64,000 bases of DNA from Phlebotomus papatasi (taxonomy: Eukaryota; Arthropoda; Insecta; Diptera; Psychodidae). The stretch is from positions 39,866,627 to 39,930,626 of the forward strand of contig NC_077223.1 in assembly GCF_024763615.1 (NCBI RefSeq). Reading direction: 5' to 3'. How positions within the stretch are numbered: the stretch's first letter is position 1; every line of letters starts with the position of its first letter. Below are positions 23,801 to 34,823 of the stretch, piece by piece. Made by a program: the position numbers and the translations under genes. The notes beneath the pieces are model-generated. The model was given only the letters and a program-made list of their open reading frames with translations. It was not told the origin of the DNA and did no database searches.

Positions 23801-26800
23801 TAACCACACGAGATCAAATGTGTCAGAAGGAACGGGGTAAAAAATAACAAAGTAAGGGTGAATAAGGAAAAACTTATCAAATCGAAAAATGGTCTTCGAC
23901 AAAATTGCATTAAGTATAATTTTCCCAATAAAATATTTTAATAGAATATTTACTTTAACGAGAACTCATTAAAAAAAATAAAATGTCATAATTTACCCCT
24001 TACTCTCTCAATATTTGCCACTAAATTGTTTGTTAAAAAATTTCCTTACAACTGGGTTTTCGAAAGTAATAGGAAAACCGCATTTTTTCCAGGTAAAGTT
24101 AAACGTTTTAGGACTATTTTGTTATAGGAAATGGGAATACTTATTTTATTTATTTATTTGTAAGTGAGAATAGAGCAAAAAATATTTTCCATACACTTTT
24201 CAGCTTAAACAATCTACATAAAATCATCTTCCTTTAAAAATTATTTTTTAGTCCGATTACTTCTGCAATTTTTTCAATAAATTTATTCGATATTTTACAA
24301 AAATCGTCCTGGGTTTCTTTTTAACTCTAAAATTTATTTTTCAATGAAAAAAAATTAACAAAATGTCACGTCAGGATGCCAGGACATGATTTAATCATTT
24401 TTGGAAATACTTTTAATGTCGATGTGTCTAATTTGTTTCCTGTATTTTTCCTTTTTTTTTCACCTAATTTCCGTGATCCTTCTCGATGGATTTCCAAGCA
24501 GTGCCCTCGCCGCACAGATGTATGCAGCTCAATTCTCGACGCAACAACAGGCTATGTATGTGAAGGATGTGTTCTTACCATCTTGCCTTTGTTTTCTAAT
24601 TTATGTCTCTTTTATTTGTTTTCTGTTGTGAGGTTTTATTTTTAAGCTGTAGAATATTCCTAATCCATTTTAGTTGTTCTGCATGTGTTTTTTTTAATTT
24701 TTTTAATCAGAGGAAAATCAGTCAAAATTATTTGAAAATCTGCAAGTCCTTTAAAGAGTTACTTAAGAAAATATCCTGGCATCTACTCCGTAAAATCTCT
24801 CTTTAAATTTTGACTAATTTTCACTCGGTAGTAAATCAAATGCAAGGAAGTGTTGTAGATTAAATGACACTGTTTAAAAATTAACAAAGACAAAATAACC
24901 ACAATTGACATATTACAATTTTCAATATCCATTGTTAATGAAATATTTCGATGAATGCAAAAAAAAAAATAAAGTTGTACAGTAAATTATTAAATTTACC
25001 ATAAACGGAGGTAAGGCCAGAACAATTAAAAATTCTACCAATTCACACACAATTTTGGGCTGTTTATTAAATATAGAAACATTTTCCCAGTTTTTGAATG
25101 GAGCAACAAGTGTTTTCCACACTTTAAAACTTATTCAATACCTCAACTGCACACAATTTGTGAAAATTTTTCAGGACACTTACCCAAGATTGAAATTGTG
25201 TGTAAAATTTACACTTAGTAATTATTAAATTTACCCCTTAATTTTTGTTTTGTTTATCGAACATCTATTATTTTCTTACGTAAAATTTTTTGTGTATTTC
25301 CTATTTAGTTTTGTTTGTATTTTTGTATTTTTTGTTCTTTTTTTTATTGTAGTTACTCAAAAAATAAAAGAAAAAATTGCGATACTCGAAGGCCAGGGCA
25401 TTGCCAATGTTTTGCAAGAAGGAATAATTTTTTTGTGTTTGATATTTTAACAACAAATAAATTTAGTATGTATCACAATACATTTAATTAATTGTTTTAT
25501 CTGCCATTATTTTATGCAGAACTCATGTCAATGTCCTGGCATTTAGGGCGTCAATTCACTTTATTTTCTTACTATTAGTCTTTTGGTTGAGGATTTTCCA
25601 ATTGTCTTACTAACTTAAAAAATAAATCTAAATATCAAAGACCTTTCTAAACCTTTAATTTGTTTTTGCTGACGAATACAGGTTCGAAAAACTGGACATT
25701 ACCCCAAAGAGTGCGCAGAAAATTAAGCCAGTTCTCGAGAGATGGATGAAGGAGGCAGAAGAAAGGTAAGGGATACAAAAAATAAATATTTCTAAAGCAA
25801 ATTTTTGGAATCTAATTTGAATTTTTTAGTCACTGGAATAGGTACAAAAGTGGACAGAATCATTTGACGGACTTTATTGGGGTGGAACCATCGAAGAAGA
25901 GGAAACGACGAACCTCTTTTACACCTCAAGCCCTTGAATTGCTCAATGCGCATTTTGAGCGCAATACACATCCATCAGGTAAGATTTTATTTATTAATTT
26001 AAAAAAGTATTTTTGTATAAAAAGATGATTACGTTTTTACAAACACATTGACATATGACTCCGGTAGAAGAACTCTTTTATATCAAATTTAGGAATGATA
26101 TTGACTTATTGTAATAATGCAATGTCATATCGAGAGTACTTAATGTGATAAACTGTTAATAAACTATAGTTTTCAAATGTTTGAACGAAAATAAAGTAAA
26201 TTTTAATCAGTAGAATAACGATTATATTAAATTTCGAGTATCATGTTTAAGGCTTTTATTTTGCATAACAATTAGATACAGTTTATGAATACTTTCCCGT
26301 AGAATTCAACCTAGAAATATAGAAAATTCACTTGAACATTAGGAGAAAAATCCTTAATTCAAAACAGCCCAACATTCAAAAGTGCCCCACTTCCCCCTAT
26401 CCATGTATGCTATAAAAGCCATAATGTAGGGTTGCCATATGGGAAAAAAGAACTTACGCCAAATCACTATTCTACATTCTCTAGTAAACAAAAAATATAA
26501 AAACCTGGCATAACTTTTAACCCGCAAATTATGTAGCACAATATGAAGTTATTCTTCCTTGCATCGTTTAGCTATCACTTTATAAGTTAGGTAAACCTGA
26601 AGTAAAATGTGACAAAAAGGACACTTTTATCTGCATAATTTTTTTTTAAGAATGTTATTTCTCTAGTAGGGACTAAGTACGTAGCATTCCCTAGAGTACA
26701 TAGACCTTCTCGAAGGCTAGATTCTTTTTTAGATATGCATTATTATTTTTTGGGGTATCAATAAATTTGCAGATTTGTCCTTTAAAAACCATAACGGTCA

Positions 26801-29800
26801 GGAAAGTCTTTGAAGCCCTTAAAACAAACTATTAGACTTTTCGAAACGTTCAGTAAGGCTATCTAAAAAAAAAATTAATTCGGACTATTTTTATCCTGGA
26901 TGACATCAACTTTTATAATTTTCGCTTACCTTATTGTGTTTCAGGTTCACCTAATTCGTTTTTATTTAAAATCATAATTAATTTCCGGGTAAAGTACCGG
27001 TTTATAATCAATCAAAACTCGAAACTGATTAGACTGGATCAGAACTTCAATACCTTTCATTTTTTTTCCTAAAATTTATATCACTCTCAAGTATATTGTA
27101 GAAAAATCGAAGAATTAATGTGAAGTAAAAAGTTCTGAACCATTTTAAGCTTAATTTTGGAAATTAAATTAACATAGTTAGGTTAGGATTTTCTGAAGTA
27201 AATCAAATATCCGTCATTTTCTTGAATAACTTTCGTTCCTTTTGATAGAAAATTTCATAATTCCATGATTGACGAAGTCATCGTTCCTACTGGTTAGAAA
27301 ATAACTTGACCAACCCTTTTTCACAAGCCTATCCTGAGGACAGTTTTGTACGATTAAGAAAATTTTGGAAATACTAGAAATCCTTAAAAAGATGGTAAAC
27401 GTTTAGTTTCAAGTCTGGACTATACGACGGGTGCTACAGAATCTCCCGTCCAAGCGCTCGGAGTTTCCGGAGCGTTGTTAAAGATGTGTACGGTCTGGCG
27501 TTGTTTTGATGTAACGCAATATCCTTACTATTATCCAAATCTGAACGGTTCTAGTCGATCACCTGCTTCAATCTGGTCAGTTGTTGACAGTAAACGTCCG
27601 AATTCAGCATTTGGCCATGGGTCAGCATCTATTATAGTGGATGATTCCTTTCCAATCCCACCAAACATACAGCAAAACCATTTTAGCCATTAATCCGAGC
27701 TTGACGATCGTTTGAACCAGTTCAACACATTTGGACCGCTATATTTTCCGACTGTTGTTCTCGTGTGTGCCCCATTTTTCATCGCCAATCACCATCTACT
27801 ATATTTCAAAAATGGCTCAATTTTGCTTCATTTCAACAAAAAATCACAGACATCAATTAGGTTTAAAAGGTTCTTTTGTGACAATTCATGTGGCACCTAT
27901 ACATCCAGCTTTTTCCTTTGATCAGACTTTTGGAAATGCTTCCAAACTGTTTCCTGGATAATTTCCAGTTCCTTGGTAATATAACATGTTCTCGCATCCC
28001 GCCCAACTTCACGATTTTCATTCTTTTATCAATATTTTTGACAATTGGTCTACCAGAGCGTGCCTCACCTTTGACATCCATTTCATACGTTCATGATATT
28101 GCTTGGGCTTTGGATAGAGCCATGTTTAGTGTTCTGGTACTGTTGGACTTCTCGAAGGCTTTTGATAGCATTTCACACTCCCTGCTCTGTAACAAACTTC
28201 AGGAACTCTTCGGTTTCTCTACGGTATCCGTCCGTCTTATACAATCCTACCTTGCATCTCGATCTCAGATTGTAATGTCTGGTCAATCAATCTCGTCTGC
28301 CCTCGATCTTACTCACGGTGTCTCCCAGGGTATCATTTTGGGACCCATTCTTTTCTCTCTTTTCATAAATGATCTCCCTCAGGTTCTCAGATATTGTGGG
28401 TACCATTTGTATGCAGACGATCTTCATATTTATTGCTCTGGAAAACCGTTAAATGCATCTCACGCGTTCGATGCTGTGAATGATGATTTGGAGGGCCGAC
28501 ACTGGGCCGACAATAATGGTCTGGTCCTGAATGCCAGAAAGTCGCAAGAAGAAGAAGAAATTCCACTCTCCTCCAAGGTGAAAAATCTAAGTGTCATCTT
28601 TAATGATACACTTACTTGGTCGGATCACGTAGCTGAGATTTGCCGCAAGGTTTTTCTCACGTTGCGAACTTTACGACGGTACCAAACTTTTACACCCCGA
28701 GAAACTATATTGCTTCTGGTTAGAGCACTTATTGTGCAATTTTTCACCTACGGGTGTGAGTTGTTCTTCAGAGCACATGCTGAGGACCATAGTCGTCTGA
28801 GACTTGCATTTAATTCATGTTTGCGCTATGTCTTCCGACTTCACAAATAATATAATCATGTGTCTGCATATGGTAATTCCATACTAGGTCCTCCCGATTA
28901 TCCGCCCGATTATCTCGATACCCGTGTGGTGGATTTCATTTCCTGGATTCTTTCGACTGGTAGGCCGCGGTACCTTGCGGAACTTGTAGTTGCTGGATCA
29001 TCCTACAGGTCTTCGTGTCTCCGTGTGCCTGGTTTAGGGAGTCGTAATTTTCGCAACTCCATATTTGTGGAGGGTGTCATCCTCTGGAATGCCTTGCCAA
29101 GGGAGCGAAAGAGGGGGCTTATCTTGAGTCATGTGACCTCCATTAACAACTCGTCCTAACATATTGTAAAGGGCCAATTTTGTTAAGAGGACAGTTTATC
29201 CTAAGTATATTAAATAAATTGATTTGAATTTCACTAGAATGGAATTGTTTCGTTCGAAACCAAACGGTCTTGCCTATTGCGCCACTGAGATCCCAAAAGT
29301 ATCGTATAAGTATATAATAATTGTAAACAGAGAATAATAATAATATAATTATAATAATTTCTACGCTTTTTGAAGATATTTATTTTCTGAATTCTTGAGT
29401 TTTTATAAGTAGGGGAGACTGGGGCAAAAAGTCACAAATCGAAAAATTCAAAATTCAATATCTTCCAAGGTAAAAAAGATAGCGGCTCAAATTTTTTTAT
29501 ATAGATAGCCTCCATAGACCTTCTTCAATGTCGTAAGTTTCTTACAATTCAAACAAGGAATTTAGAAAATAAAAAAATATCGAAATTTTTAGCCCTATTT
29601 TTGAAATATTTTCCTTGCAGAAGATAACAATTATTACCTACTTATTTTCCAAAATTGATGCACTAGTGAATATTTTCTAAATAATTTGGATTTTTTGAAT
29701 ACGAATCTACTATCTATTTTAGAATTTCACAAAAGTTCTTTTCTCCAGAAATCCTTTTATTAAAAATGGCCACTTGGGGTAAAAAGTAACAAAAGGTATA

Positions 29801-30523
29801 GAGCAAAAAGTAACAAAAAAAAGCGAAGCAATTTCTGATGTCTCACGGCGAAAAGAAACGTCATTATCATGTCTCGCTGCTTGTTGTTTACATTGGTCAA
29901 ACGATTTGCAGTCTTTTGTGTATTTTTTCTAAAATATCTTGAAAAGCGCTTTTCTCGTTTTCTCACTTTTTTTCAGAGGAAACGTTGTTTTACAAAGGTG
30001 TAGATGAATAAATTTTCTATGAAAATATGTCCTCTAGTTATTTTTTCAAATTTACGGAAGCCTGTAATAAAGCGAATCAAAATGTGATAATACCCAATGT
30101 CTGGTACTATTTGCCCCAGCATTTTTGAGAATAGTCACAAAATTACCTTTTAGAAAACGGCTCGATAAACTTCCTTACAAAATAGAAGAAAATTATTTTC
30201 ACAAAGTTGTATAGCGGTAAATTTCCTATAAAACTGCGCTAATTAGAAATTTTTGAAGCGCTCAAGTAGCTTTTAAAAAAAATAAAATATCCGTTTTGTG
30301 ACTTTTTGCCCCAGTCTCCCCTACTGTGTCAATGTGTTTGCCTATTATTTAGATTAGCTCCATTGCAACGAATAACCTTTATCTGAATTTCTTTCCAGGC
30401 ACGGAAATCACCGGTTTAGCTCATCAATTGGGATACGAGCGTGAAGTAATACGAATTTGGTTCTGCAATAAGCGTCAGGCCTTAAAGAATACAGTTCGAA
30501 TGATGTCCAAAGGAATAGTATAA
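14854..30523 (+). CDS. pdm3: pdm3, POU class 6 transcription factor, 3' exons
   Basis: Exons 14854-15046, 15148-15456, 15786-16362, 19456-19652, 20077-20257, 25682-25765, 25830-25978 and 30399-30523 join in phase to 604 codons plus TAA; the 5' coding exons lie to the left or were not found. The N-terminal part is low complexity (a polyalanine run in the first exon; Ser/Pro/His/Thr-rich stretches in the third and fourth). The POU-specific domain runs from GIDLDEIKEFAKAFKLRRLS through TQTQVGQAL, SAICR and FEKLDITPKSAQK. The linker contains PSKKRKRRTSF. The homeodomain ends with the recognition-helix segment VIRIWFCNKRQALKNT, characteristic of POU6. The protein is a nuclear DNA-binding regulator; in Drosophila, pdm3 shapes olfactory receptor neuron identity and axon targeting. 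The gene spans more than 15 kb, with repeat-filled introns. See the separate entry for an optional micro-exon. Confidence 0.95.
17207..19196. repeat. Widely spaced inverted repeat in a pdm3 intron
   Basis: The segment 17207-17262 (GTGCTATGCACCGG core) reappears inverted at 19141-19196 (CCGGTGCATAGCAC core), with flanking matches over some 55 bases. The pair may be the ends of a ~2 kb element or two independent copies. The interior contains a ~57-base tandem duplication and no coding sequence. Confidence 0.5.
18299..18410. repeat. Short tandem duplication
   Basis: Two copies of a unit starting TGTGCGCCAGAAGGTAG and continuing through 'tcactgag...agctca...gatatt' stand side by side, about 55-60 bases each. 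The copies differ at several positions, so the duplication is not recent. Confidence 0.5.
20625..21636. mobile_element. TTAA-flanked element (CTCTTTCCGGACC / GACGAAAGAG), copy A
   Basis: TTAACTCTTTCCGGACCAC at left and GGAGACGAAAGAGTTAA at right place TTAA on both sides. Copy B (32912-33157) has the same two ends in the opposite orientation and shares the 'ttataaactataaggatgtcc'-type interior. The extra length of copy A comes largely from a nested element at 20758-21283. Confidence 0.65.
20758..21283. mobile_element. Nested TIR element (ATGGGTACTCTCGT ends)
   Basis: ATGGGTACTCTCGTCCCCAAAA-like left end (first 14 bases ATGGGTACTCTCGT) and inverted right end ACGAGAGTACCCAT bound about 526 bp lying wholly inside the TTAA-flanked copy A. 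Non-coding. Confidence 0.6.
22349..22493. mobile_element. MITE of the CCCTTTAA/TTAA family, short copy
   Basis: Left ATCCCTCTAAGGACAATAAG with an ACACCGGTG motif, and right CGTCCTTAAAATGTTAA, match the ends of the 23214-23746 copy. It lies in the long pdm3 intron. About 145 bp. Confidence 0.5.
22680..22876. mobile_element. MITE, GGGCTTCAGACC-type ends, second copy
   Basis: Shares left 'ggcttagccatatggcttaa' and right 'ggttaaaccttaggtctgaa' blocks with 14207-14404, and the interior is largely alignable by eye. The left end has a small deletion relative to the first copy. Lies in a pdm3 intron. Confidence 0.55.
23214..23746. mobile_element. piggyBac-like MITE, TTAA target, intact ends
   Basis: TTAACCCTTTAACAAGACACC-like left end (first 17 bases TTAACCCTTTAACAAGA) and right end TCTTAAAGGGTTAA are inverted, with TTAA on both outer edges (533 bp). 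No transposase. Placed in the piggyBac group on the TTAA target and CCCTT terminus only. Confidence 0.6.
24499..24555 (+). CDS. pdm3: Candidate pdm3 cassette micro-exon inside the POU-specific domain
   Basis: Between the SAIC exon (ends 20257, phase 2) and the FEKLD exon (starts 25682, phase 2) lies a micro-exon. It has a polypyrimidine tract, tandem acceptors AAG and CAG (exon starting at 24499 or 24502) and a donor AT|GTATGT after 24555. Either acceptor gives an in-frame insert (57 or 54 bases). The 54-base form adds SALAAQMYAAQFSTQQQAM in place of the Arg at the junction, so the insert sits within the POU-specific fold. Its Gln/Ala-rich, stop-free sequence in an AT-rich intron is unlikely by chance. 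Mammalian POU6F2 is known to have an alternative 36-residue insert at the equivalent position. Inclusion is inferred. Confidence 0.72.
27405..28083 (-). pseudogene. Dead mariner transposase
   Basis: On the minus strand, frames broken by stops and shifts read DVKGEARSGRPIVKN from 28080, then the linker region, a VLLYVWWDWKGIIHY segment near 27650, and a final block resembling NARPHT...LRELGW...YSPDL. These are hallmarks of mariner-family DDD transposases. The N-terminal DNA-binding part is missing, where a retroelement fragment begins. Multiple disablements show it is inactive. Confidence 0.8.
28084..29225 (+). pseudogene. 5'-truncated non-LTR retrotransposon (ORF2 RT and C-terminus)
   Basis: The reading frame begins at the broken mariner edge and carries reverse-transcriptase blocks: VLVLLDFSKAFDSISH, GVSQGIILGPILF, and the catalytic YADDLHIY. 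It stops at 28850, and the C-terminal region continues in another frame at 28860-29159 (FVEGVILWNALPRE). A 3' end with AAATAAATTGATTTGA follows near 29220. The domain order fits CR1/jockey-like non-LTR elements. No endonuclease domain remains. It lies in the last pdm3 intron and is inactive. Confidence 0.85.
29245..29310 (-). repeat. tRNA-like (SINE-type) remnant
   Basis: On the minus strand GATCTCAGTGGCGCAATAGG matches a tRNA A-box/D-arm, and GGTTTCGAACG a B-box, about 20 bases later. The closeness of the boxes and the lack of an anticodon arm argue against a functional tRNA. Confidence 0.35.
29412..30321. mobile_element. MITE, GGGGAGACTGGGGC ends, in the last pdm3 intron
   Basis: TA|GGGGAGACTGGGGCAAAA at left and TTTTGCCCCAGTCTCCCC|TA at right, with the inverted repeat extending at least 30 bases (910 bp). 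It resembles the partial copy at 63093-64000 over almost its whole length, including 'ttttattaaaaa' and 'ttgcagtcttttgtgt' landmarks. It ends only 77 bases before the last pdm3 exon. Confidence 0.85.
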
Positions 30524-32900
30524 TAAAGTAAAATGAGGCAGTTATCTCGCAGATCTCATCTCTTAGAGATGACTAACGTTCATTTCATATCAAAAAAGAA
30601 AAAAAACTATCACTATTAAAAAAACAACACTGTGTCAGGAGATAAAATTTAAGACACAAGTTACTTTGTAAGAAAAATGAAAGAGTCCTCGACGAAACCT
30701 TAACAAGTGTAAATAAAGATGTACGAAATATTTGGAAAATTTTACTTAGCTGTGTAAGAGAATAAAAAAAAATTGTTATTAAAAGATAAATTTGCATTTT
30801 GCCATAAAATATATATTTTATTTAATTGTAAATTTGTATAATTAGTTGGCATGAATTCGGATGAGTAACTTGAAAAAATACCATGCATTGCAAGTGTGAA
30901 GAATTGAACTATCTGACAAAGTTTCATTTGAAATTAATTTTAGGTCACGCCCCCTTCAGAAGTTACGTGCTAATTAAAGTTGAAATGTTTGCATTTTTAA
31001 TGAGTATTAATGTTGTGGTATAGTACAGCACAAGAAAGGCATCATCACCAATGCAATTATAGAAACGGTTCAAAGTAATTCTTCTTGTGAAAAATAGGCC
31101 ACACCCCAAATTACACTAATAAATAAAAGTAGAGGTAATTTCATAGAATTTTTAAAGACTGTTGCATTTTTCAATATTTCTAATATTTTTTTTGGAGAGT
31201 TGATGAAAATTTGTAGCTTGAATAAGCAAAATATAAACAAGTGGGCGGGTCCTTGGCATGGGCGTGGTTTTTGTTAATTTTTCCATTTTTTATCTCTCAG
31301 ATTTTCTCTGTTTCAGGACAACAGAAAGAGGATGAGGCTTCAAAAGTGACGTTATCTAACTTTTGTTACAAAATTTTACAAACTTGCGGCACCGTATATA
31401 ATAATTAAGGGCTTTTCCATTTGTACCAGATATTATTTGAAATTTATATTCAATTTCTTTCCACTAAATTTGCATTTCTACCTAGAGGCGTGTCCTAAGT
31501 ATTTTGTGGAAGGCTCCTTTTGCCCCACCGATATTCGAACTTGTAATTTTATCTTGTCTATAAAACATTTACAAAATCATCTTTAATTACCAACTATTTC
31601 TGGGGGAGATATGATCTAAAATAATTTTAGATAAAGCCTACGCATGAAGTCCTACATTATCTCTCTACAAAATATTCAAGTTGAAAAAAGTTACATTCAT
31701 CTGAATGAAGTCAATTTGTAATTTTAATTGCAGACAAAACCACGCAAAAAATGTTTCAAAATCAACATTGTGTCATCATTTAAGTTCAAATTCATGTACA
31801 GTAATTTATTAGCATCAAATTGAATTTTAAAATTTAGTTTTAGAGCTTTAGTTTTTAATTCTCAATTTGATCCACTGTGGCCATGGGACAAAAATTATTT
31901 TAAAACAAATTAAATTCATAATTTTTGTTATTTAATGGCAAAAATATGAGAAACCAAAGTTCCTATACTTATTAGAGAGAATGAAAAAAAACATGCGCGT
32001 TCTAATGTAGATTATTTTAGAATGAGAAATGACGAAGAATTTATGTACGATAGGAAAATTTCCTAAAAAAAAGAAAAAAAAAGAGAAATCTGTACATAAA
32101 AGCAAATTTTGAGTGTATAGAAAGAGAAATCATTGTGGAAAGCATCAAATGATAAATAAAATTACAGGACACGGCATAATTCCTTTTGAATATGTATTAA
32201 AAAAAAACTTATGTAGTAGTGATTAAGTTTGATTGTTGAGTTGAAAGAAGATGAAGAAAAATAAAAAAAAACTATAGAACGGAAATAAAATATCGATTAC
32301 CTTTAATAATATTATTTTGTCACTAGAAAAAAAAAACATTTTCCAATATTTATGACTACAGTAAAAAAAATATAAAATCATATAAAAAATGTATAAAAAT
32401 TAAAATCACGAGTATTGTATAGGGATAAAACACTTAAAAATCTGTCAGATGTTCAGCTAAAAAAAAGAGAAACCTGAAAAGTGTCAGAGTAATTCCTCTA
32501 TGAGGTAAATAAAAATTCACAAAAAATATCTTCTCAATATTCTGTAAAAAAAATATGATTTTCAAAAAATATGAAATTCACTAAAAAAAAACATACGAGA
32601 ATCATTTAAAACTTATGAATGTGATTAGTAATGTATACCGAAAAAAAAGTGAGGAATAAGAGAAAAAGTATTTGCAAAAAAGGCAGAGATCTTTCAACAA
32701 ATACACATTACACATTCAAGGAACACACACGTAAATTTAGTCTTTAGATAATTGCTAATGATAAAATGATTCATTAATTTTAAAGAATTTCTGTAAAAAA
32801 AGAAACACTTAAGTAATAGAATAAAATTTAAAAAAGTAAAAAATAGTTTTTTTTTAATTTCATTTCTCCCGGCAATGGAAATACTACAGTAAGACTCTAA
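30524..32900 (+). other. pdm3 downstream region, possible long 3' UTR
   Basis: No other gene is visible. AATAAA-type signals occur near 30711 (aataaa after 'gtgtaa'), 32155 and 32288. The segment 31980-32870 is A-rich on the sense strand with many short runs of A and a few TGTACATA Pumilio-like sites, as in long dipteran 3' UTRs. GGGCGTGGC-type motifs at 30.9-31.5 kb look repeat-derived. The real transcript end cannot be fixed by eye. Confidence 0.3.
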
Positions 32901-32911
32901 AATTCAGGCAT

Positions 32912-33157
32912 TTAACTCTTTCGTCTCTTTTGGGACTGTAGTACCCAAAGAAGCATATGCATTTTTTATGAAAAACAATGTTTTTTAATTATTCAGAACT
33001 GATAAAAATCCGATTCTTGTGGATGATTACAAACTATAAGGATGTCCAAATGTAAGATATTTTTTGTAGGACCTCAATTAATTCTTGAGCTTAGATATTT
33101 TTGATTAAAAATTGTGAAATTGGCTTGCAGCATATGCTGCGGTCCGGAAAGAGTTAA
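32912..33157. mobile_element. TTAA-flanked MITE (GACGAAAGAG family), copy B
   Basis: TTAACTCTTTCGTCTCTTTT at left and GGTCCGGAAAGAGTTAA at right, TTAA on both edges (246 bp). It is the compact relative of 20625-21636, inserted in the opposite orientation, which confirms both ends of the family. Confidence 0.7.
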
Positions 33158-33302
33158 GATAAAACTAAAGTGCCATCCAAATAATGGCGAACTTCGGACT
33201 TGAAACTATTTGAAATCCAATGCCTTTTTGTTCACTTACATAATTTTATAAAATTCACGTAGTTATAAATATTGCAAAAAAATATCGGTTTGAGGAATCT
33301 TT

Positions 33303-33751
33303 GTTTTTTCCATTTTGTTTTTTTACAATTTTGTTTTTTTTTTCAGTTTGTCTTTGGAATCTTTGTCTTCGGTAATTTTTTTTTTTTGGAAACTTTGTCT
33401 TTGGAAATCTTGTCTTTCATAATATTTTAAACAAGTAATTTTTTGAATTTTTTGAAAAAAATTTTTGAAGTTTTTAGTTTCGTCATTTTGGGCAAAGGGA
33501 AATTTTCTGTATTTTGGGAAGTTATCAGTATCGCTTGTCAGGACAAAGGGAAATTTTCTGTTTTTGGAAAGTTATAAAATATACTTGTGCAAAATGTGTG
33601 ACAGACAAAATATCCGATAATTGTGCAAAATGTATAAAAGACAAAATTTCCAAAGACAAAGTTTCCAAAAAAACAAAAATTACCGAAGACAAAGATTCCA
33701 AAGACAAACTGGGAAAAACAAAAGTGTAAAGAACAAAATGGAAAAAAGAAA
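33303..33751. repeat. Foldback repeat with CAAAGACAAAG-rich arms
   Basis: The left arm 33303-33418 (TTTGTCTTTGGAATCTTTG) is the near inverse of 33640-33751 (CAAAGATTCCAAAGACAAA). The central spacer of about 220 bases contains a 52-base direct duplication around GGGAAATTTTCTGT. A lysine/aspartate-rich open frame across the right arm is a by-product of the repeat, not a gene. Confidence 0.7.
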
Positions 33752-34582
33752 ATTCCCGATCCCTAAAATATCACAACAAAATAAAGAAATACCACTGAAA
33801 ATTTCGAAATACATAGTCCGACTAAAATAAAGTCAACATTTGATTCTTATATTTTTTCAATATTTTAAGTTTTTAATTGTTAATTACTATTTCACTCGTT
33901 ACAATATGTCTCAGATTCTTACTTAACAAAAGCAGTTTAAAAATTATTATTTTTTTTTAATAATATTATTTTTTATTAATTTTTAATAATTAATATCAAA
34001 AGTTAATATTAAACCTGAAATGTTGTATTTTTTTTAATGCTGTTTAAAATTTTTAGAGTTTGACTCCATCGGAGTCGTACTGTATTTGCTGCATTCATCA
34101 CATTATAACCAAATGTGAAAAGTGAACATTTTTTTTAATTATTAAAATTAACAGGCGTTCGAATAAAAAATATAGCAGGATATTAAAAGAACTGAATTAT
34201 CGAGTCTACCTACTGTGTACTTATTAATTCCATCTCGTCTACTGTCTTATGTTTAAGTTTCATTGTAAGACAGTTGATACTAGAACTTGACTTCGGTACT
34301 TTTCTTCACAGTACTCCGTCGCTGGTTCTAGTTATCTTGAGCGTCCATTCAGCTTTTTCTATAATAAGGTTCATCCTATAGCTTATGATCATGTTATATT
34401 TGTTGTTTTCGGTAAATTGAGCAGTTTAGCTAACTTCGGGTCCGACTATTCCGGATTTTTTTAGGTTTTTGTGCAGAAATTTATTCCTTCTTTTAAGTTT
34501 TATCTTACGTTTCTCTGCTACCGGATGATAAATCTTGCTGAAATTTGCACCAGTTGTTCTTTGTAGAAGTATAAATAATATA

Positions 34583-34823
34583 GGGAAAAGTCCTCTCCTT
34601 TCGAACGTTCATGCCTTCGAATAATGTGAATTTCTTTTGTTTTTCGTAAGAGATTTACATTAAATTATCACGGAATTATCAACAAATGATGGTAAGCCAA
34701 TAAATATTTAATAGAAATGTGTAAGTCCCTTAGGAAAACTAAAATAAAATTCACATTTTCTTTTCACAAGGAAATTCACGTTCATTCGAAGGCATGAACG
34801 TTCGAAGGTAGAGTACTTTCCCC
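34583..34823. mobile_element. MITE, TA target, GGGAAAAGT ends
   Basis: TA|GGGAAAAGTCCTCTCCTTTC at left and GTAGAGTACTTTCCC|CTA at right. The inverted arms continue through TCGAACGTTCATGCCTTCGA and its inverse. About 241 bp, non-coding. Confidence 0.65.

Noticed and set aside
24376..24645. 89- and 76-codon overlapping frames as separate genes
   Set aside because: Mostly intronic pyrimidine-rich sequence translated as Phe/Leu/Ser; only the 54-57 base segment with proper splice sites is credible.
28859..29159. Separate host gene at 28.9 kb
   Set aside because: It is the out-of-frame continuation of the retroelement C-terminus, confirmed by its relative at 13947-14222.
29760..29966. 68-codon minus-strand frame that recurs at 63506-63712
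   Set aside because: The similarity reflects two copies of the same non-coding MITE; the frame is interrupted differently in each and lacks any domain.
33514..33830. Lysine-rich frames
   Set aside because: They arise from the CAAAGACAAAG foldback arm; both strands are open, as expected for repeat DNA.
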